A stretch of DNA of 64,000 bases from Bryobacterales bacterium (GTDB lineage: Bacteria; Acidobacteriota; Terriglobia; Bryobacterales; Bryobacteraceae), in NCBI GenBank assembly GCA_016716385.1, contig JADJWL010000027.1, positions 1 through 64,000 on the forward strand. Direction: 5' to 3'. Below are positions 48,078 to 56,437 of this stretch, one piece after another (positions within the stretch are counted from its first letter, which is position 1; each line of letters starts with the position of its first letter). The notes under the pieces were generated by a model. The model saw only the letters and a program-made list of their open reading frames with translations. It made no database searches and was not told the origin of the DNA. The position numbers and the translations under genes were made by a program.

Positions 48078-49016
48078 TCACAGCAGCATCAGCAGGAGGG
48101 CCTTCTGCGTATGTAAACGGTTCTCCGCCTGGTCGAACACGCGCGAACGCGGCGACTCGATCACGGCGTCGGTCACTTCCTGCGACCGCTTCGCCGGCAG
48201 GCAGTGAAAAAAGATCGCGTCAGGCCGGGCCTTGGCGAAGAGCGCCTCGTTCACCTGGTACGGCGCGAACGCCGCGCGCCGGGCCTCGGCTTCGGTTTCC
48301 TGGCCCATGCTCGCCCAGACATCGGTGTACACGGCATCCGCATTGGCGACGGCGGCCACTGGATCGTCCGTGACTTCGAGACGCGCGCCCGTCACCAGCG
48401 CTGCCGACTGCGCCCGCGCCAGGATCGCCGGGCTGGCCGCGTAGCCCTGGGGCGTGGCAAGCGCAAAGTTCACGCCCATCCGCGTGCAGGTGAGCATCAG
48501 CGAGTGCGCGACATTGTTCCCGTCCCCGACGAACGCCACCTTGCGGCCGCGCACGTTGCCGAACACCTCGGTGAGCGTGAATATGTCCGCCAGCGCCTGG
48601 CAGGGGTGGTACAGATCCGACAACGCGTTGATGACCGGGGCGTTCGACCAGCGCGCCAGTTCCTCAACGGTCGATTGCAAAAACACGCGCGCCACAATCG
48701 CGTTCACCCAGCGGTCCAGGTTGCGGGCAACATCCCGCAGCGGCTCCCGGGCTCCAATGGGACCGTCGGCCGCGACGGAGTTACCGCCAAGCTGCTTGAT
48801 GGCGAGTTCGAACGTCATCTTTGTCCGCAGCGATGGCTTCTCGAACAACAGGGCGATGGAGCGTCCGCTCAGGGCCTGCGCGTAGCGTTTCGGCGAACGC
48901 TTCACCTCGGCCGCGACATCGAGCAGCTTGAGCAACTCGTCGTCCAGGAGGTCGAGATCGCACGTCACGTCGGGCGCGGCAAGACGGAGGATCTGGTCTG
49001 GAGAAAGCGCGTTCAT
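48078..49016 (-). CDS. argF: Ornithine carbamoyltransferase
   Basis: A 312-residue transcarbamylase. The carbamoyl-phosphate motif reads FEKPSLRTKMTFE, with Leu and Lys where most ornithine transcarbamylases have S-T-R-T-R. HPCQALAD and the ornithine-binding FHCLPAKR are conventional. The product citrulline feeds argG downstream. Two ARG-box-like sequences sit 13-50 bases upstream of the ATG at 49016. No clear Shine-Dalgarno is seen in the short leader. Confidence 0.95.
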   Translation of the reverse strand: MNALSPDQILRLAAPDVTCDLDLLDDELLKLLDVAAEVKRSPKRYAQALSGRSIALLFEKPSLRTKMTFELAIKQLGGNSVAADGPIGAREPLRDVARNLDRWVNAIVARVFLQSTVEELARWSNAPVINALSDLYHPCQALADIFTLTEVFGNVRGRKVAFVGDGNNVAHSLMLTCTRMGVNFALATPQGYAASPAILARAQSAALVTGARLEVTDDPVAAVANADAVYTDVWASMGQETEAEARRAAFAPYQVNEALFAKARPDAIFFHCLPAKRSQEVTDAVIESPRSRVFDQAENRLHTQKALLLMLL

Positions 49017-49028
49017 GGCCGTGCAACG

Positions 49029-49067
49029 GGTGAATTCTTATTCAGACCTATGAATAATTACACATTG
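49029..49067. promoter_or_regulatory. Tandem ARG boxes (ArgR operator) upstream of argF
   Basis: TGAATTCTTATTCA at 49031-49044 matches the ARG-box core TGAAT-N4-ATTCA perfectly. A second half-match, TGAATAATTACACA, starts at 49051, about two helical turns (20 bases) later. Paired boxes at this distance are how an ArgR hexamer normally binds. They precede argF, and argR is in the same operon. Confidence 0.75.
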
Positions 49068-49115
49068 ACGCCGCCTCCGTCAACCGGCGGCGGTGGTACG
49101 ATTGGGGGAACACAC

Positions 49116-49250
49116 ATGGCCAAGTTGAAGCCTGCCGGACGCAAACCCAAAGCGCCCGCGCCGAAGCAGGGATTGCCCTGCCTCATCCTCATCGTGGTTG
49201 GAATCATCCTGCTGCTGTTGATGGTTTACGGGGTCTTGAAGTCAAGCTGA
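49116..49250 (+). CDS. Small single-span membrane protein
   Basis: A 44-residue protein: a basic Lys/Pro-rich N-terminus (MAKLKPAGRKPKAPAPKQG) is followed by one hydrophobic helix (LPCLILIVVGIILLLLMVYGVL) and a short tail. A GGGGGA ribosome site lies 7 bases before the ATG. It ends 1 base before the rph start, so it is probably co-translated with RNase PH. No family is recognised, and short single-span proteins are easily missed by gene finders. Confidence 0.65.
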   Translation: MAKLKPAGRKPKAPAPKQGLPCLILIVVGIILLLLMVYGVLKSS

Positions 49251-49251
49251 C

Positions 49252-49968
49252 ATGAGAATCGATAAGCGCCAGCCGGACGAGATGCGTCCGGTGGAGATTG
49301 TGCCGGGGTTCCTGGCGACCGCCGAGGGATCGGCGCTGATTAGCGTGGGCCACACCAAAGTGCTGTGCGCGGCTACCGTGGAGGAGACCGTGCCGGCGTT
49401 CCTCCGCGGATCGGGCAAGGGGTGGGTCACGGCGGAGTATTCGATGCTGCCGCGCGCGACCCAGCAGCGGACGCCGCGCGAAGTGAACAAGGGCCGGCCT
49501 TCGGGGCGAACGCTCGAAATCCAGCGCCTCATCGGCCGCTCGCTGCGGGCGGTGATCGACCTGCGCGCGCTGGGCGAGCGCACTGTGACGCTCGATTGCG
49601 ACGTGATCCAGGCCGACGGGGGCACCCGCACAGCCGCCGTGACCGGCGCCTGCGTGGCGCTGGCCATCGCGCTCGGGCAGTTGGTGAAGTTCGGAGCGGT
49701 GCCCAAGTCCCCGCTGCGCGAGCTTGTCGCCGCCACCAGCGTCGGCATCGTGGACGGCGAGCCCCTGCTCGACCTCTGCTACGAAGAAGACTCGCGCGCC
49801 GATGTCGACATGAACCTCGTCATGACGGATTCCGGACAGTTCGTCGAAGTGCAGGCCACGGCGGAGCAGCATCCGTTCGGCGACGACCGACTCGCCAGCA
49901 TGGTGTCCCTGGCGCGCGCGGGCATCGCCCGGCTGGTCGAAGCGCAGAAAGAGGCGGCCGGCCTGTGA
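49252..49968 (+). CDS. rph: Ribonuclease PH
   Basis: A 238-residue phosphorolytic 3'-5' exoribonuclease that trims tRNA 3' ends. The family opening RIDKRQPDEMRPVEI is followed by GKGWVTAEYSMLPRATQQRTPREV. DCDVIQADGGTRTAAVTGACVAL and DLCYEEDSRADVDMNLVMTDSG hold the phosphate- and metal-binding residues. The stop overlaps the start of the NTP pyrophosphatase gene (GTGA), a common rph-rdgB pairing. Confidence 0.97.
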   Translation: MRIDKRQPDEMRPVEIVPGFLATAEGSALISVGHTKVLCAATVEETVPAFLRGSGKGWVTAEYSMLPRATQQRTPREVNKGRPSGRTLEIQRLIGRSLRAVIDLRALGERTVTLDCDVIQADGGTRTAAVTGACVALAIALGQLVKFGAVPKSPLRELVAATSVGIVDGEPLLDLCYEEDSRADVDMNLVMTDSGQFVEVQATAEQHPFGDDRLASMVSLARAGIARLVEAQKEAAGL

Positions 49969-50540
49969 CGCTCCGCTGCGCCACCTCGAACCCGGGCAAG
50001 TTGCGCGAGTTCACCAGGACGGCGGAGCGCTTTGGATGGCAGGTGGAGCCGGTCCACGGCATCCCGCCATGCGAAGAAGACGGCGCGACATTCCTCGAGA
50101 ACGCGCGTAAGAAGGCGCAGTATTACAGCAGCCGCGTGCCCGGACTCGTGTTCGCCGAAGACTCCGGACTCGAAGTGACGGCGCTGGGCGGAGCGCCGGG
50201 TGTCTATTCAGCGCGATTCGCGGGCGAAGGCGCGACTGACGCCGACAACAACCGCCTCCTGATCGAACGGCTGGCGGGGACCGGGGACCGTTCGGCGCGC
50301 TACGTCGCGCAGATCGTGCTCGCGGACACCGGCCGGATCGTCGGCGAATTCGAGGGCCACGTCAGTGGTCTCATCGTCGACGAGCCGCGAGGCGCGAACG
50401 GCTTCGGCTACGATCCGCACTTCTTCTACGAACCGTTCGGCTGCACGTTCGGCGAAGCGCCGCTCGAGCGCAAGATGGACGTCAGCCACCGCACACGCGC
50501 CCTCGAAGCAATGTTCGAGTCGCTCAACGCCCGAAGATGA
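49965..50540 (+). CDS. rdgB: XTP/dITP diphosphatase (non-canonical purine NTP pyrophosphatase, RdgB/HAM1 family)
   Basis: A 191-residue HAM1-like enzyme that hydrolyses dITP and XTP to monophosphates. The N-terminal substrate loop is CATSNPGKLREF. FAEDSGLEVTALGGAPGVYSARFAG is the family signature, and GANGFGYDPHFF with SHRTRALEAM closes the fold. GTG start in overlap with rph. The end overlaps the convergent gamma-glutamyltransferase by 17 bases. Confidence 0.95.
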   Translation: MTLRCATSNPGKLREFTRTAERFGWQVEPVHGIPPCEEDGATFLENARKKAQYYSSRVPGLVFAEDSGLEVTALGGAPGVYSARFAGEGATDADNNRLLIERLAGTGDRSARYVAQIVLADTGRIVGEFEGHVSGLIVDEPRGANGFGYDPHFFYEPFGCTFGEAPLERKMDVSHRTRALEAMFESLNARR

Positions 50541-52299
50541 AGCGTGCGCGCCGGGGGTCCGCGCCGCCATCGAGAATTCCGTTCCCCACCTGAATCACGA
50601 CCGGCGCCGACGGATTCGCCCAGGGTCCGCTAATCCGCACGCGATGCCCTCGGGCACGGAGTCCGTTGGCGGCTGCGCCGAGGATGCGCGCTTCCAGCGT
50701 GAGGCTTCCCGGCGAGAAGTTGTGCTGCCCGAACGATCCGTACAAGTGCCCAGTCTGGAAGCGTGGCGCCTCCACCGCCTGCTGCGGCGGCATGCCGAAC
50801 TCCACGATGTTCAACAATGTCTGGAGCAGGGTTTGGTCCTGGTTGTCGCCCCCGGGCGTCGACATCGCGAGGAACGGCTCGCCGTCCTTGAGCACGATCG
50901 TCGGCGTCAGGGTGACGCGCGGGCGCTTGCCCGGCGCAAGCTGGTTGGCGTGCCCGGGAATCATGACCATCGACTGCAGGCGCGAGCCAAGCGGCACTCC
51001 GGTATCGCCGGCAATCACTGAAGGCAGCCACGCGCCACTGGGCGTCGCCGAGAACACGTTGCCCCAGCGATCGACCACGTTCACGCAGGTCGTGTCCTGC
51101 GCTTCGCCCGCGCGCCCGCTGCGGACTTCGGTGAGTGAAAGGGGCCCGCCGAAATCGCCGGGACGGTGGTCGAGCGAAGCGCGGTCGGGGTCGATCAGCG
51201 CGCGCCTCTCCACGGCGTAATCTTTCGAAAGCAGGATCTGTTCGGGAATCTCTGAAAACTTTGGATCGCCGTAATAGCGGTCGCGGTCGGCATAGGCCAG
51301 CTTCGCCGCCTCGGCGACGGTGTGCAGGTACTCCGCGGTGTTGTGACCCATCGCCTTCAGGTCGTAGCCTTCCAGGATGTTCAACGTCTGCAAAAGCATC
51401 GGACCCTGCGTCCAGAAGCCGGCTTTGTAGACTTCGTAGCCGCGATAGGTGACCTTCCGCGGTTCGTCGATTTCGGCACGGAAGTTGGCGAGGTCGGTGT
51501 AGCTCAGCAGTCCGCCGTTCTGTTCCGAGAAAGCCGCGATGCGTTTGGCGAGCGGTCCGCGGTAGAAGTAGTCACGCACGGCTTGCAACTTGCGCGACCG
51601 GCTGCCGCGCTGCTTGCGTTCGGCGGCGGCGAGTTCGCGCAGGGTGGCCGCCAGAGTCGGCGCGCGGAAAACGTCTCCCTCGTTGGGCACCGTGCCATTC
51701 GGTAGAAAGAACGTCTTCGAAGCCGGCCAGCGCTCGATGATTGACTGGTAGTTCCCGAGAAACGCGGCAAACTCTTCGCCCAGCGGAAATCCATTCTCCG
51801 CGTATTCGATGGCGGGTTCGACCACGCGCGCAAACGACAGCGTCCCGTAGCGTTCCAGCGCCAGGATCAAGCCGTCAAAGACGCCGGGCACCGTCGTGGC
51901 GAGGATGCCGTAGGAAGGGATCGGCGCGAAGTTCCGGGCGTCTTCCCAGGGCTCCGGTTTGCGGTCGCGGTAGAACTCGAACGTCGCCTTGGCGGGCGCG
52001 GGTCCGACACCGGCCACGGTCACCACAGGCTGGCCCTTCATCTTGATGAGCAGCGGCATCTCGCCGCCGATGCCGAAGCGCGCCTGCTCGGTGACCGCCG
52101 CGGCGAGGGTGGCGGCGACACCGGCGTCCACGGCATTGCCCCCGGCGAGCAGGATGCGGAAGCCGGCTTCCACCTCCTGGTTGTTGGCCGCGCCCACCAT
52201 CTCGCGCGTGCCGCGCACGGCGGGAAACATCGTCTTGAACTGGGCCGGCAGTTCGGCGGCCAGCGTCACGAAAAGCGCGGCCAGCACTGCGATACGCAT
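50524..52299 (-). CDS. Secreted gamma-glutamyltransferase
   Basis: A 591-residue Ntn-hydrolase with signal MRIAVLAALFVTLAAELPAQ. AGGNAVDAGVAATLAAAVTEQARFGIGGE opens the large subunit. The nucleophilic threonine that begins the small subunit is in EAQDTTCVNVVDRWGNVFSATPSG. GTRLQSMV-like (LGSRLQSMVMIPGHAN) and TPGGDNQDQTLLQ follow. The enzyme cleaves gamma-glutamyl bonds such as those of glutathione in the periplasm. The start at 52299 is the methionine directly before the hydrophobic signal core. A sulfatase gene ends 23 bases upstream. Confidence 0.92.
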   Translation of the reverse strand: MRIAVLAALFVTLAAELPAQFKTMFPAVRGTREMVGAANNQEVEAGFRILLAGGNAVDAGVAATLAAAVTEQARFGIGGEMPLLIKMKGQPVVTVAGVGPAPAKATFEFYRDRKPEPWEDARNFAPIPSYGILATTVPGVFDGLILALERYGTLSFARVVEPAIEYAENGFPLGEEFAAFLGNYQSIIERWPASKTFFLPNGTVPNEGDVFRAPTLAATLRELAAAERKQRGSRSRKLQAVRDYFYRGPLAKRIAAFSEQNGGLLSYTDLANFRAEIDEPRKVTYRGYEVYKAGFWTQGPMLLQTLNILEGYDLKAMGHNTAEYLHTVAEAAKLAYADRDRYYGDPKFSEIPEQILLSKDYAVERRALIDPDRASLDHRPGDFGGPLSLTEVRSGRAGEAQDTTCVNVVDRWGNVFSATPSGAWLPSVIAGDTGVPLGSRLQSMVMIPGHANQLAPGKRPRVTLTPTIVLKDGEPFLAMSTPGGDNQDQTLLQTLLNIVEFGMPPQQAVEAPRFQTGHLYGSFGQHNFSPGSLTLEARILGAAANGLRARGHRVRISGPWANPSAPVVIQVGNGILDGGADPRRARFIFGR

Positions 52300-52322
52300 A
52301 AAGAACCTCTTGGGAGACCAGT

Positions 52323-53663
52323 CTACCGCGGTTGTTTCCCGCGCCACGACTCGAGCGCCGTCGCCAGTTCATCGACCAGGCGCGGTTCCCAGGCGCGGAG
52401 GTTGCGCGATTCACCCGGATCCTCGTCGAGATTGGAGAGCCACATCGCATCGACGCCTGCCAGCGGCTTGCTGCCGGCGGGCGTTCCATCGAACGTGCGG
52501 CCGTCAACGACCAGCTTCCACGGGCCTTTCCGCACAGCCTTCTGGCCGCCGGACTCCCAGAAGATGGCCTCGTGCGGCGACGGAGCGCCTTCGAACGCCA
52601 CGGGCAGAAGGTTGCGGCCGTCCACTTCGTCGGGAGGCGCAATATGCGCCGCCGCACACACCGTAGGCAGGATGTCCATCGACATGGCGACTTCGTGCAC
52701 CGTCTTCGCCCCGGTGTGGCGCCCGGTCCAACTGATCAAGGCCGGCACGTGCATCCCACCGTCGAAGAGGCTGAACTTGTAGCCGCGGTACTTCCCACTG
52801 CTCCCGGCGGTTGCGGGCTTCTGATCGAGGCCGGCGCGGCGTTCGGTGGTCGCGCCGTTGTCGGAAACGAAGATGAACAGCGTCTCCTCGAGCCGGTTCT
52901 GTGCGCGAAGCGTTTCGCGGATCACTCCGACGCCGTCATCCACGGCAGCGATCATCGCGGCGTAGATGCGGCGCTCGAGCGGCAGGTGCGCAAAGCGGCG
53001 GGTGTAGGCGTCGGGCGCGTGCATCGGGTAGTGGGGCGCGTTGTACGCCGCGTAGAGAAAGCACGGCTGGCCGCGGTGCCTCTCCAGGAACCGCCCCGAT
53101 TCCTCGGTGATGCGCGTCGTCAGGTACTGCCCGTCCTCGAAAATCTCCTCGCGGTTCCGCCACAGGTCGTGGAAGTTGGCGCGGGCCGGTTCGCCCCAGT
53201 AAAAGCGATGGGAGTAGAAGTCGACGCATCCCGAATGGAAGCCGTAGAAGTATTGGAAACCGTGGGCGTTCGGGACCGTGTCCTCGGTGTCGCCGAGATG
53301 CCATTTGCCGATACAGGCGGTCGCGTAACCGGCATCGCGGAGCAGGCGCGCCAGCGTCCGGGTGCCGGGCGTCAGCGCGCGCCGGTTGGCCGGGACGCCC
53401 GCCCGCGCCGGGTACATGCCCGTCAGGATGCTCGCGCGCGCCGGTGCACAGACCGGCGCGTTCGAATACCAGTTGGTGAAGCGCACCCCATCGGCGGCGA
53501 GCGCGTCGAGGTTCGGTGTGCGGATGTCCGGCGATCCCTGGAACCCCAGGTCCCCGGCGCCCAGATCATCCACGACGATCAGGACGACGTTTGGCTGCAA
53601 CGGGGGCCGCTGTGCCGCGGCGGCCAGCGGTGCGGACCCGAGAAATGCGCGGCGCGACATCAT
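52323..53663 (-). CDS. Tat-exported sulfatase
   Basis: A 446-residue type I sulfatase. MMSRRAFLGSAPLAAAAQ is a Tat-type signal. The modification motif VCAPARASILTGMYPARAG puts the target cysteine at Cys72. VVLIVVDDLGAGDLGFQGS and LFIFVSDNGATTERRAG contribute metal ligands. It resembles N-acetylgalactosamine-6-sulfatase/arylsulfatase-type members. It is divergent from the amino-acid permease gene, with only 41 bases between them. Confidence 0.92.
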   Translation of the reverse strand: MMSRRAFLGSAPLAAAAQRPPLQPNVVLIVVDDLGAGDLGFQGSPDIRTPNLDALAADGVRFTNWYSNAPVCAPARASILTGMYPARAGVPANRRALTPGTRTLARLLRDAGYATACIGKWHLGDTEDTVPNAHGFQYFYGFHSGCVDFYSHRFYWGEPARANFHDLWRNREEIFEDGQYLTTRITEESGRFLERHRGQPCFLYAAYNAPHYPMHAPDAYTRRFAHLPLERRIYAAMIAAVDDGVGVIRETLRAQNRLEETLFIFVSDNGATTERRAGLDQKPATAGSSGKYRGYKFSLFDGGMHVPALISWTGRHTGAKTVHEVAMSMDILPTVCAAAHIAPPDEVDGRNLLPVAFEGAPSPHEAIFWESGGQKAVRKGPWKLVVDGRTFDGTPAGSKPLAGVDAMWLSNLDEDPGESRNLRAWEPRLVDELATALESWRGKQPR

Positions 53664-53683
53664 GGCCGGAAGCGTTCTCGAAG

Positions 53684-53689
53684 TATAAT
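53684..53689 (+). promoter_or_regulatory. TATAAT -10 box before the APC permease
   Basis: A perfect TATAAT lies 15 bases before the permease ATG in the 41-base divergent gap. No -35 is recognisable at 17 +/- 1 bases. It implies a very short leader. Confidence 0.4.
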
Positions 53690-53704
53690 GGCGAGACTTT
53701 CCGC

Positions 53705-55024
53705 ATGCAAGCTTCCCCCCCATCGGATCTGCCGCGCAAACTTGGTCTGGTCGATTCCCTCTCGATCGTTGTCGGCACCATGATCGGATCGGGGATCTTC
53801 CTGGTGCCGTTCTCGATCGCGCAGACCGTGCCATCGACCGAGTGGATCCTGGCGGTGTGGGTGGTGGCGGGACTCGTCTCGCTCTGCGGGGCGCTGGCGT
53901 TCGCCGAACTCGGTGCGATGGCGCCCGCTGCCGGCGGGCAGTACGCCCACCTGCGCGAGGCGTTCGGGCCGTTCTGGGCGTTCCTGTTCGGCTGGGGTCT
54001 GTTTCTCGTCATCCGTTCCGGCGGCACCGCGACGCTGGCTGTCGGCTTCGCCATCTATCTCGGACAGTTCGTCCCACTCACGCCCGTGACGTCGAAACTC
54101 GCGTCCGTCGCGATCATCGCGGTGCTGACGTGGGTGAACTACCGCGGCGTCCGGCTGGGGGCGGGCGTGCAGAACGTGCTGACGTTCGCCAAGGTCGCGG
54201 GAATCGTCCTGCTCATCGGTTCAGCCGTCTTTTACGACGCGCCTTCCAAAATGTCCTGGACCGGCCCAGGCGTGGACATGACCATCAGCACATTCGGCGT
54301 GGCGATGATCGCCTGTTTGTGGTCATACCAGGGCTGGTTCTCGGTTTCGTGGGTGGCGGGCGAGGTCCGCAACCCTGCGCGCGATCTGCCGGTCGCCCTG
54401 GCTCTCGGCGTGGCGATCGTCATGGCGATCTACCTTTCGGCGAACCTGGCGTATTTCAAAGTCCTTGGGCTCGAAGGCATTGCGGCGAACGAACGCGTGG
54501 CCGCGGCGGCGGCGGAGTTGACGTTCGGCGCCGGCGGAGGAACGATCGTCGCGTTGATCATTCTCATCTCAATCTCCGGCGCCATCAACTCGGGGATTCT
54601 CTCCGCGCCGCGCGTGTACTTCGCCCAGGCTCGTGACGGCCTGTTCTTCCGCAAGTTCGGCGAGATCCATCCGGTCTACGAAACGCCGGCGTTCTCCGTG
54701 GCGATGCAGGGCGCGTGGGCCATTGTGCTGGCCGTGAGCGGCACTTACGAGCGGTTGTTCTCGTACGTAATCTTCACGTCCTGGCTGTTCTACGGCCTGA
54801 CCGTGGCGGGTGTATTCGTGCTGCGCAAACGCTACCCCGACCACCCCCGCCCGTATCGCATGTGGGGTTACCCGGTGACCCCGGCGCTGTTCTGCCTGAT
54901 CGCGTTCGGCTTCGTCATCAACACAATCGTCACGCGGCCCGGACCGGCGGGTCTAGGCCTGCTGCTGCTGGCCAGCGGCGTGCCCGCCTACTATTGGTGG
55001 AAGCGCAGCCGCGTGATAGCCTGA
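53705..55024 (+). CDS. APC-family amino-acid permease
   Basis: A 439-residue, about 12-helix permease. The first helix carries the APC glycine motif (VVGTMIGSGIFLVPFSIA). LVSLCGALAFAELGAMAPAAGGQYAHLREAFGP follows, and the end is the conserved RPYRMWGYPVTPALF. It is likely an amino acid/cation symporter or exchanger; the specificity is unknown. A HemL-like gene starts 31 bases later on the same strand, followed by an overlapping serine hydrolase, suggesting uptake coupled to processing. Confidence 0.92.
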   Translation: MQASPPSDLPRKLGLVDSLSIVVGTMIGSGIFLVPFSIAQTVPSTEWILAVWVVAGLVSLCGALAFAELGAMAPAAGGQYAHLREAFGPFWAFLFGWGLFLVIRSGGTATLAVGFAIYLGQFVPLTPVTSKLASVAIIAVLTWVNYRGVRLGAGVQNVLTFAKVAGIVLLIGSAVFYDAPSKMSWTGPGVDMTISTFGVAMIACLWSYQGWFSVSWVAGEVRNPARDLPVALALGVAIVMAIYLSANLAYFKVLGLEGIAANERVAAAAAELTFGAGGGTIVALIILISISGAINSGILSAPRVYFAQARDGLFFRKFGEIHPVYETPAFSVAMQGAWAIVLAVSGTYERLFSYVIFTSWLFYGLTVAGVFVLRKRYPDHPRPYRMWGYPVTPALFCLIAFGFVINTIVTRPGPAGLGLLLLASGVPAYYWWKRSRVIA

Positions 55025-55054
55025 GGTATCTCAACCCAGAGGAGTCCTGTTTCC

Positions 55055-56437
55055 GTGGCGACGACGCATGTTCCGGCTACCCGTACCCCGCTGAGCGAAT
55101 CCCCCATTCTCAAGGCGTACGCCGAAAAGACGCGCGGCTCAGCGCGGCTCGCGGCGCGCGCCCAAACCGTCTTTCCTGACGGCGTGACGCACTTCGCGCG
55201 GTTCCTCCAGCCGCACGCGATCTACGTCGCACACGCCAGCGGTCCGCGCAAGTGGGACGTGGATGGCAACGAATACGTCGATTACGTCGGCGGCCACGGG
55301 GCGTTAATCCTGGGTCACAGCTATCCGAGTGTCGTGAACGCGGTCACCGAACAGATCGGCCGGGGAACCCATTACGGAGCCTCGCATGCGCTCGAGGTGC
55401 AGTGGGGAGAGCTGATTCAGGAAATGGTGCCCAGCGCGGAGCGGGTGCGGTTTCTTTCGTCCGGCACGGAGGCGACGCACATGGCGCTGCGGCTCGCGCG
55501 CGCCTATACGGGAAAGCCGGCCGTGGTGCGGTTCAGCGGACACTTCCATGGCTGGCACGACCACGTGGCGTTTCCGTCCGGCGGAGCGGCCGGCATCCTC
55601 ACGGGGATCGCGGAACAGAGTCTCGTGTGCGCACCGGATCTGGAGAAGCTGGCGCAGCTTCTCGCCAGCCGCGACGATATCGCAGCCGTCATTCTGGAGC
55701 CGACCGGCGCCACGTTCGGGCAGGCGCCCCTGAACGGGGATTTCCTGCGCCACCTCCGCGAGATGACGGCAAAGCACAACGCGATTCTGATTTTCGACGA
55801 GGTCGTCACCGGGTTCCGCGTCGCGCCGGGCGGCGCCCAGCAGCACTACGGCGTGAAGCCGGACATGACGACGCTCGCCAAGATCCTCGCGGGCGGCTAC
55901 CCGGGCGCCGCTGTCGCCGGGCGGGCGGACATCCTCGAACTGCTCAACTTCCGCGGTGACCAGGACAAGCCGCAGCCGCCCGCGGTGCCGCACCAGGGGA
56001 CGTTCAACGCGTCGCCGGTGTCCGCCGCGGCCGGCGTCGCCACGCTGAACGCCTTGCGCGATGGCGCCATCATCGACCGCGCCAACCGGACGGCCGCGGC
56101 AATCCGCGACGGCATGAATGCGGCGCTCCAGCGCCGCGGGCTCGGATGGAGAGTGTACGGCGAGTTCTCGGGCTTCCATCTGTTCGTCAACCGCGAGGGC
56201 GATGGCGCGGGCGTCGAAGATATCTACGCGGGGCGAGTGTCCGCCGCGCGGCTCAAAGGCGGCACGCCGATGGAACTGATCCACAAGATCCGCTGCGGCT
56301 TCCTGCTGCATGGTGTGGATGTGACGGGCTTCCCGGGCGGCCTCGTGTCGGGTGTGCACACCGGCGCCGACGTCGACAGGACGCTGGCGGCGTTCGAGCG
56401 GGTCCTGGGAATGCTTGGGGAGGAGGGCGAACTGTGA
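55055..56437 (+). CDS. HemL-like class III aminotransferase (glutamate-1-semialdehyde aminomutase family)
   Basis: A 460-residue PLP enzyme of the fold type I, class III group. RVRFLSSGTEATHMALRLARAYTGKPAVVRFSGHFHGWHD, LIFDEVVTGFRVAPGGAQQHYGVKPDM and TTLAKILAGGYPGAAVAGR (PLP lysine near residue 275) match glutamate-1-semialdehyde aminomutase. However, it lies beside a permease and a secreted serine hydrolase rather than haem genes, and it has an N-terminal extension. A substrate-specific amino acid mutase or aminotransferase is therefore a reasonable alternative. GTG start at 55055 after an AGGAG; the stop overlaps the next start (GTGA). Confidence 0.85.
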   Translation: MATTHVPATRTPLSESPILKAYAEKTRGSARLAARAQTVFPDGVTHFARFLQPHAIYVAHASGPRKWDVDGNEYVDYVGGHGALILGHSYPSVVNAVTEQIGRGTHYGASHALEVQWGELIQEMVPSAERVRFLSSGTEATHMALRLARAYTGKPAVVRFSGHFHGWHDHVAFPSGGAAGILTGIAEQSLVCAPDLEKLAQLLASRDDIAAVILEPTGATFGQAPLNGDFLRHLREMTAKHNAILIFDEVVTGFRVAPGGAQQHYGVKPDMTTLAKILAGGYPGAAVAGRADILELLNFRGDQDKPQPPAVPHQGTFNASPVSAAAGVATLNALRDGAIIDRANRTAAAIRDGMNAALQRRGLGWRVYGEFSGFHLFVNREGDGAGVEDIYAGRVSAARLKGGTPMELIHKIRCGFLLHGVDVTGFPGGLVSGVHTGADVDRTLAAFERVLGMLGEEGEL

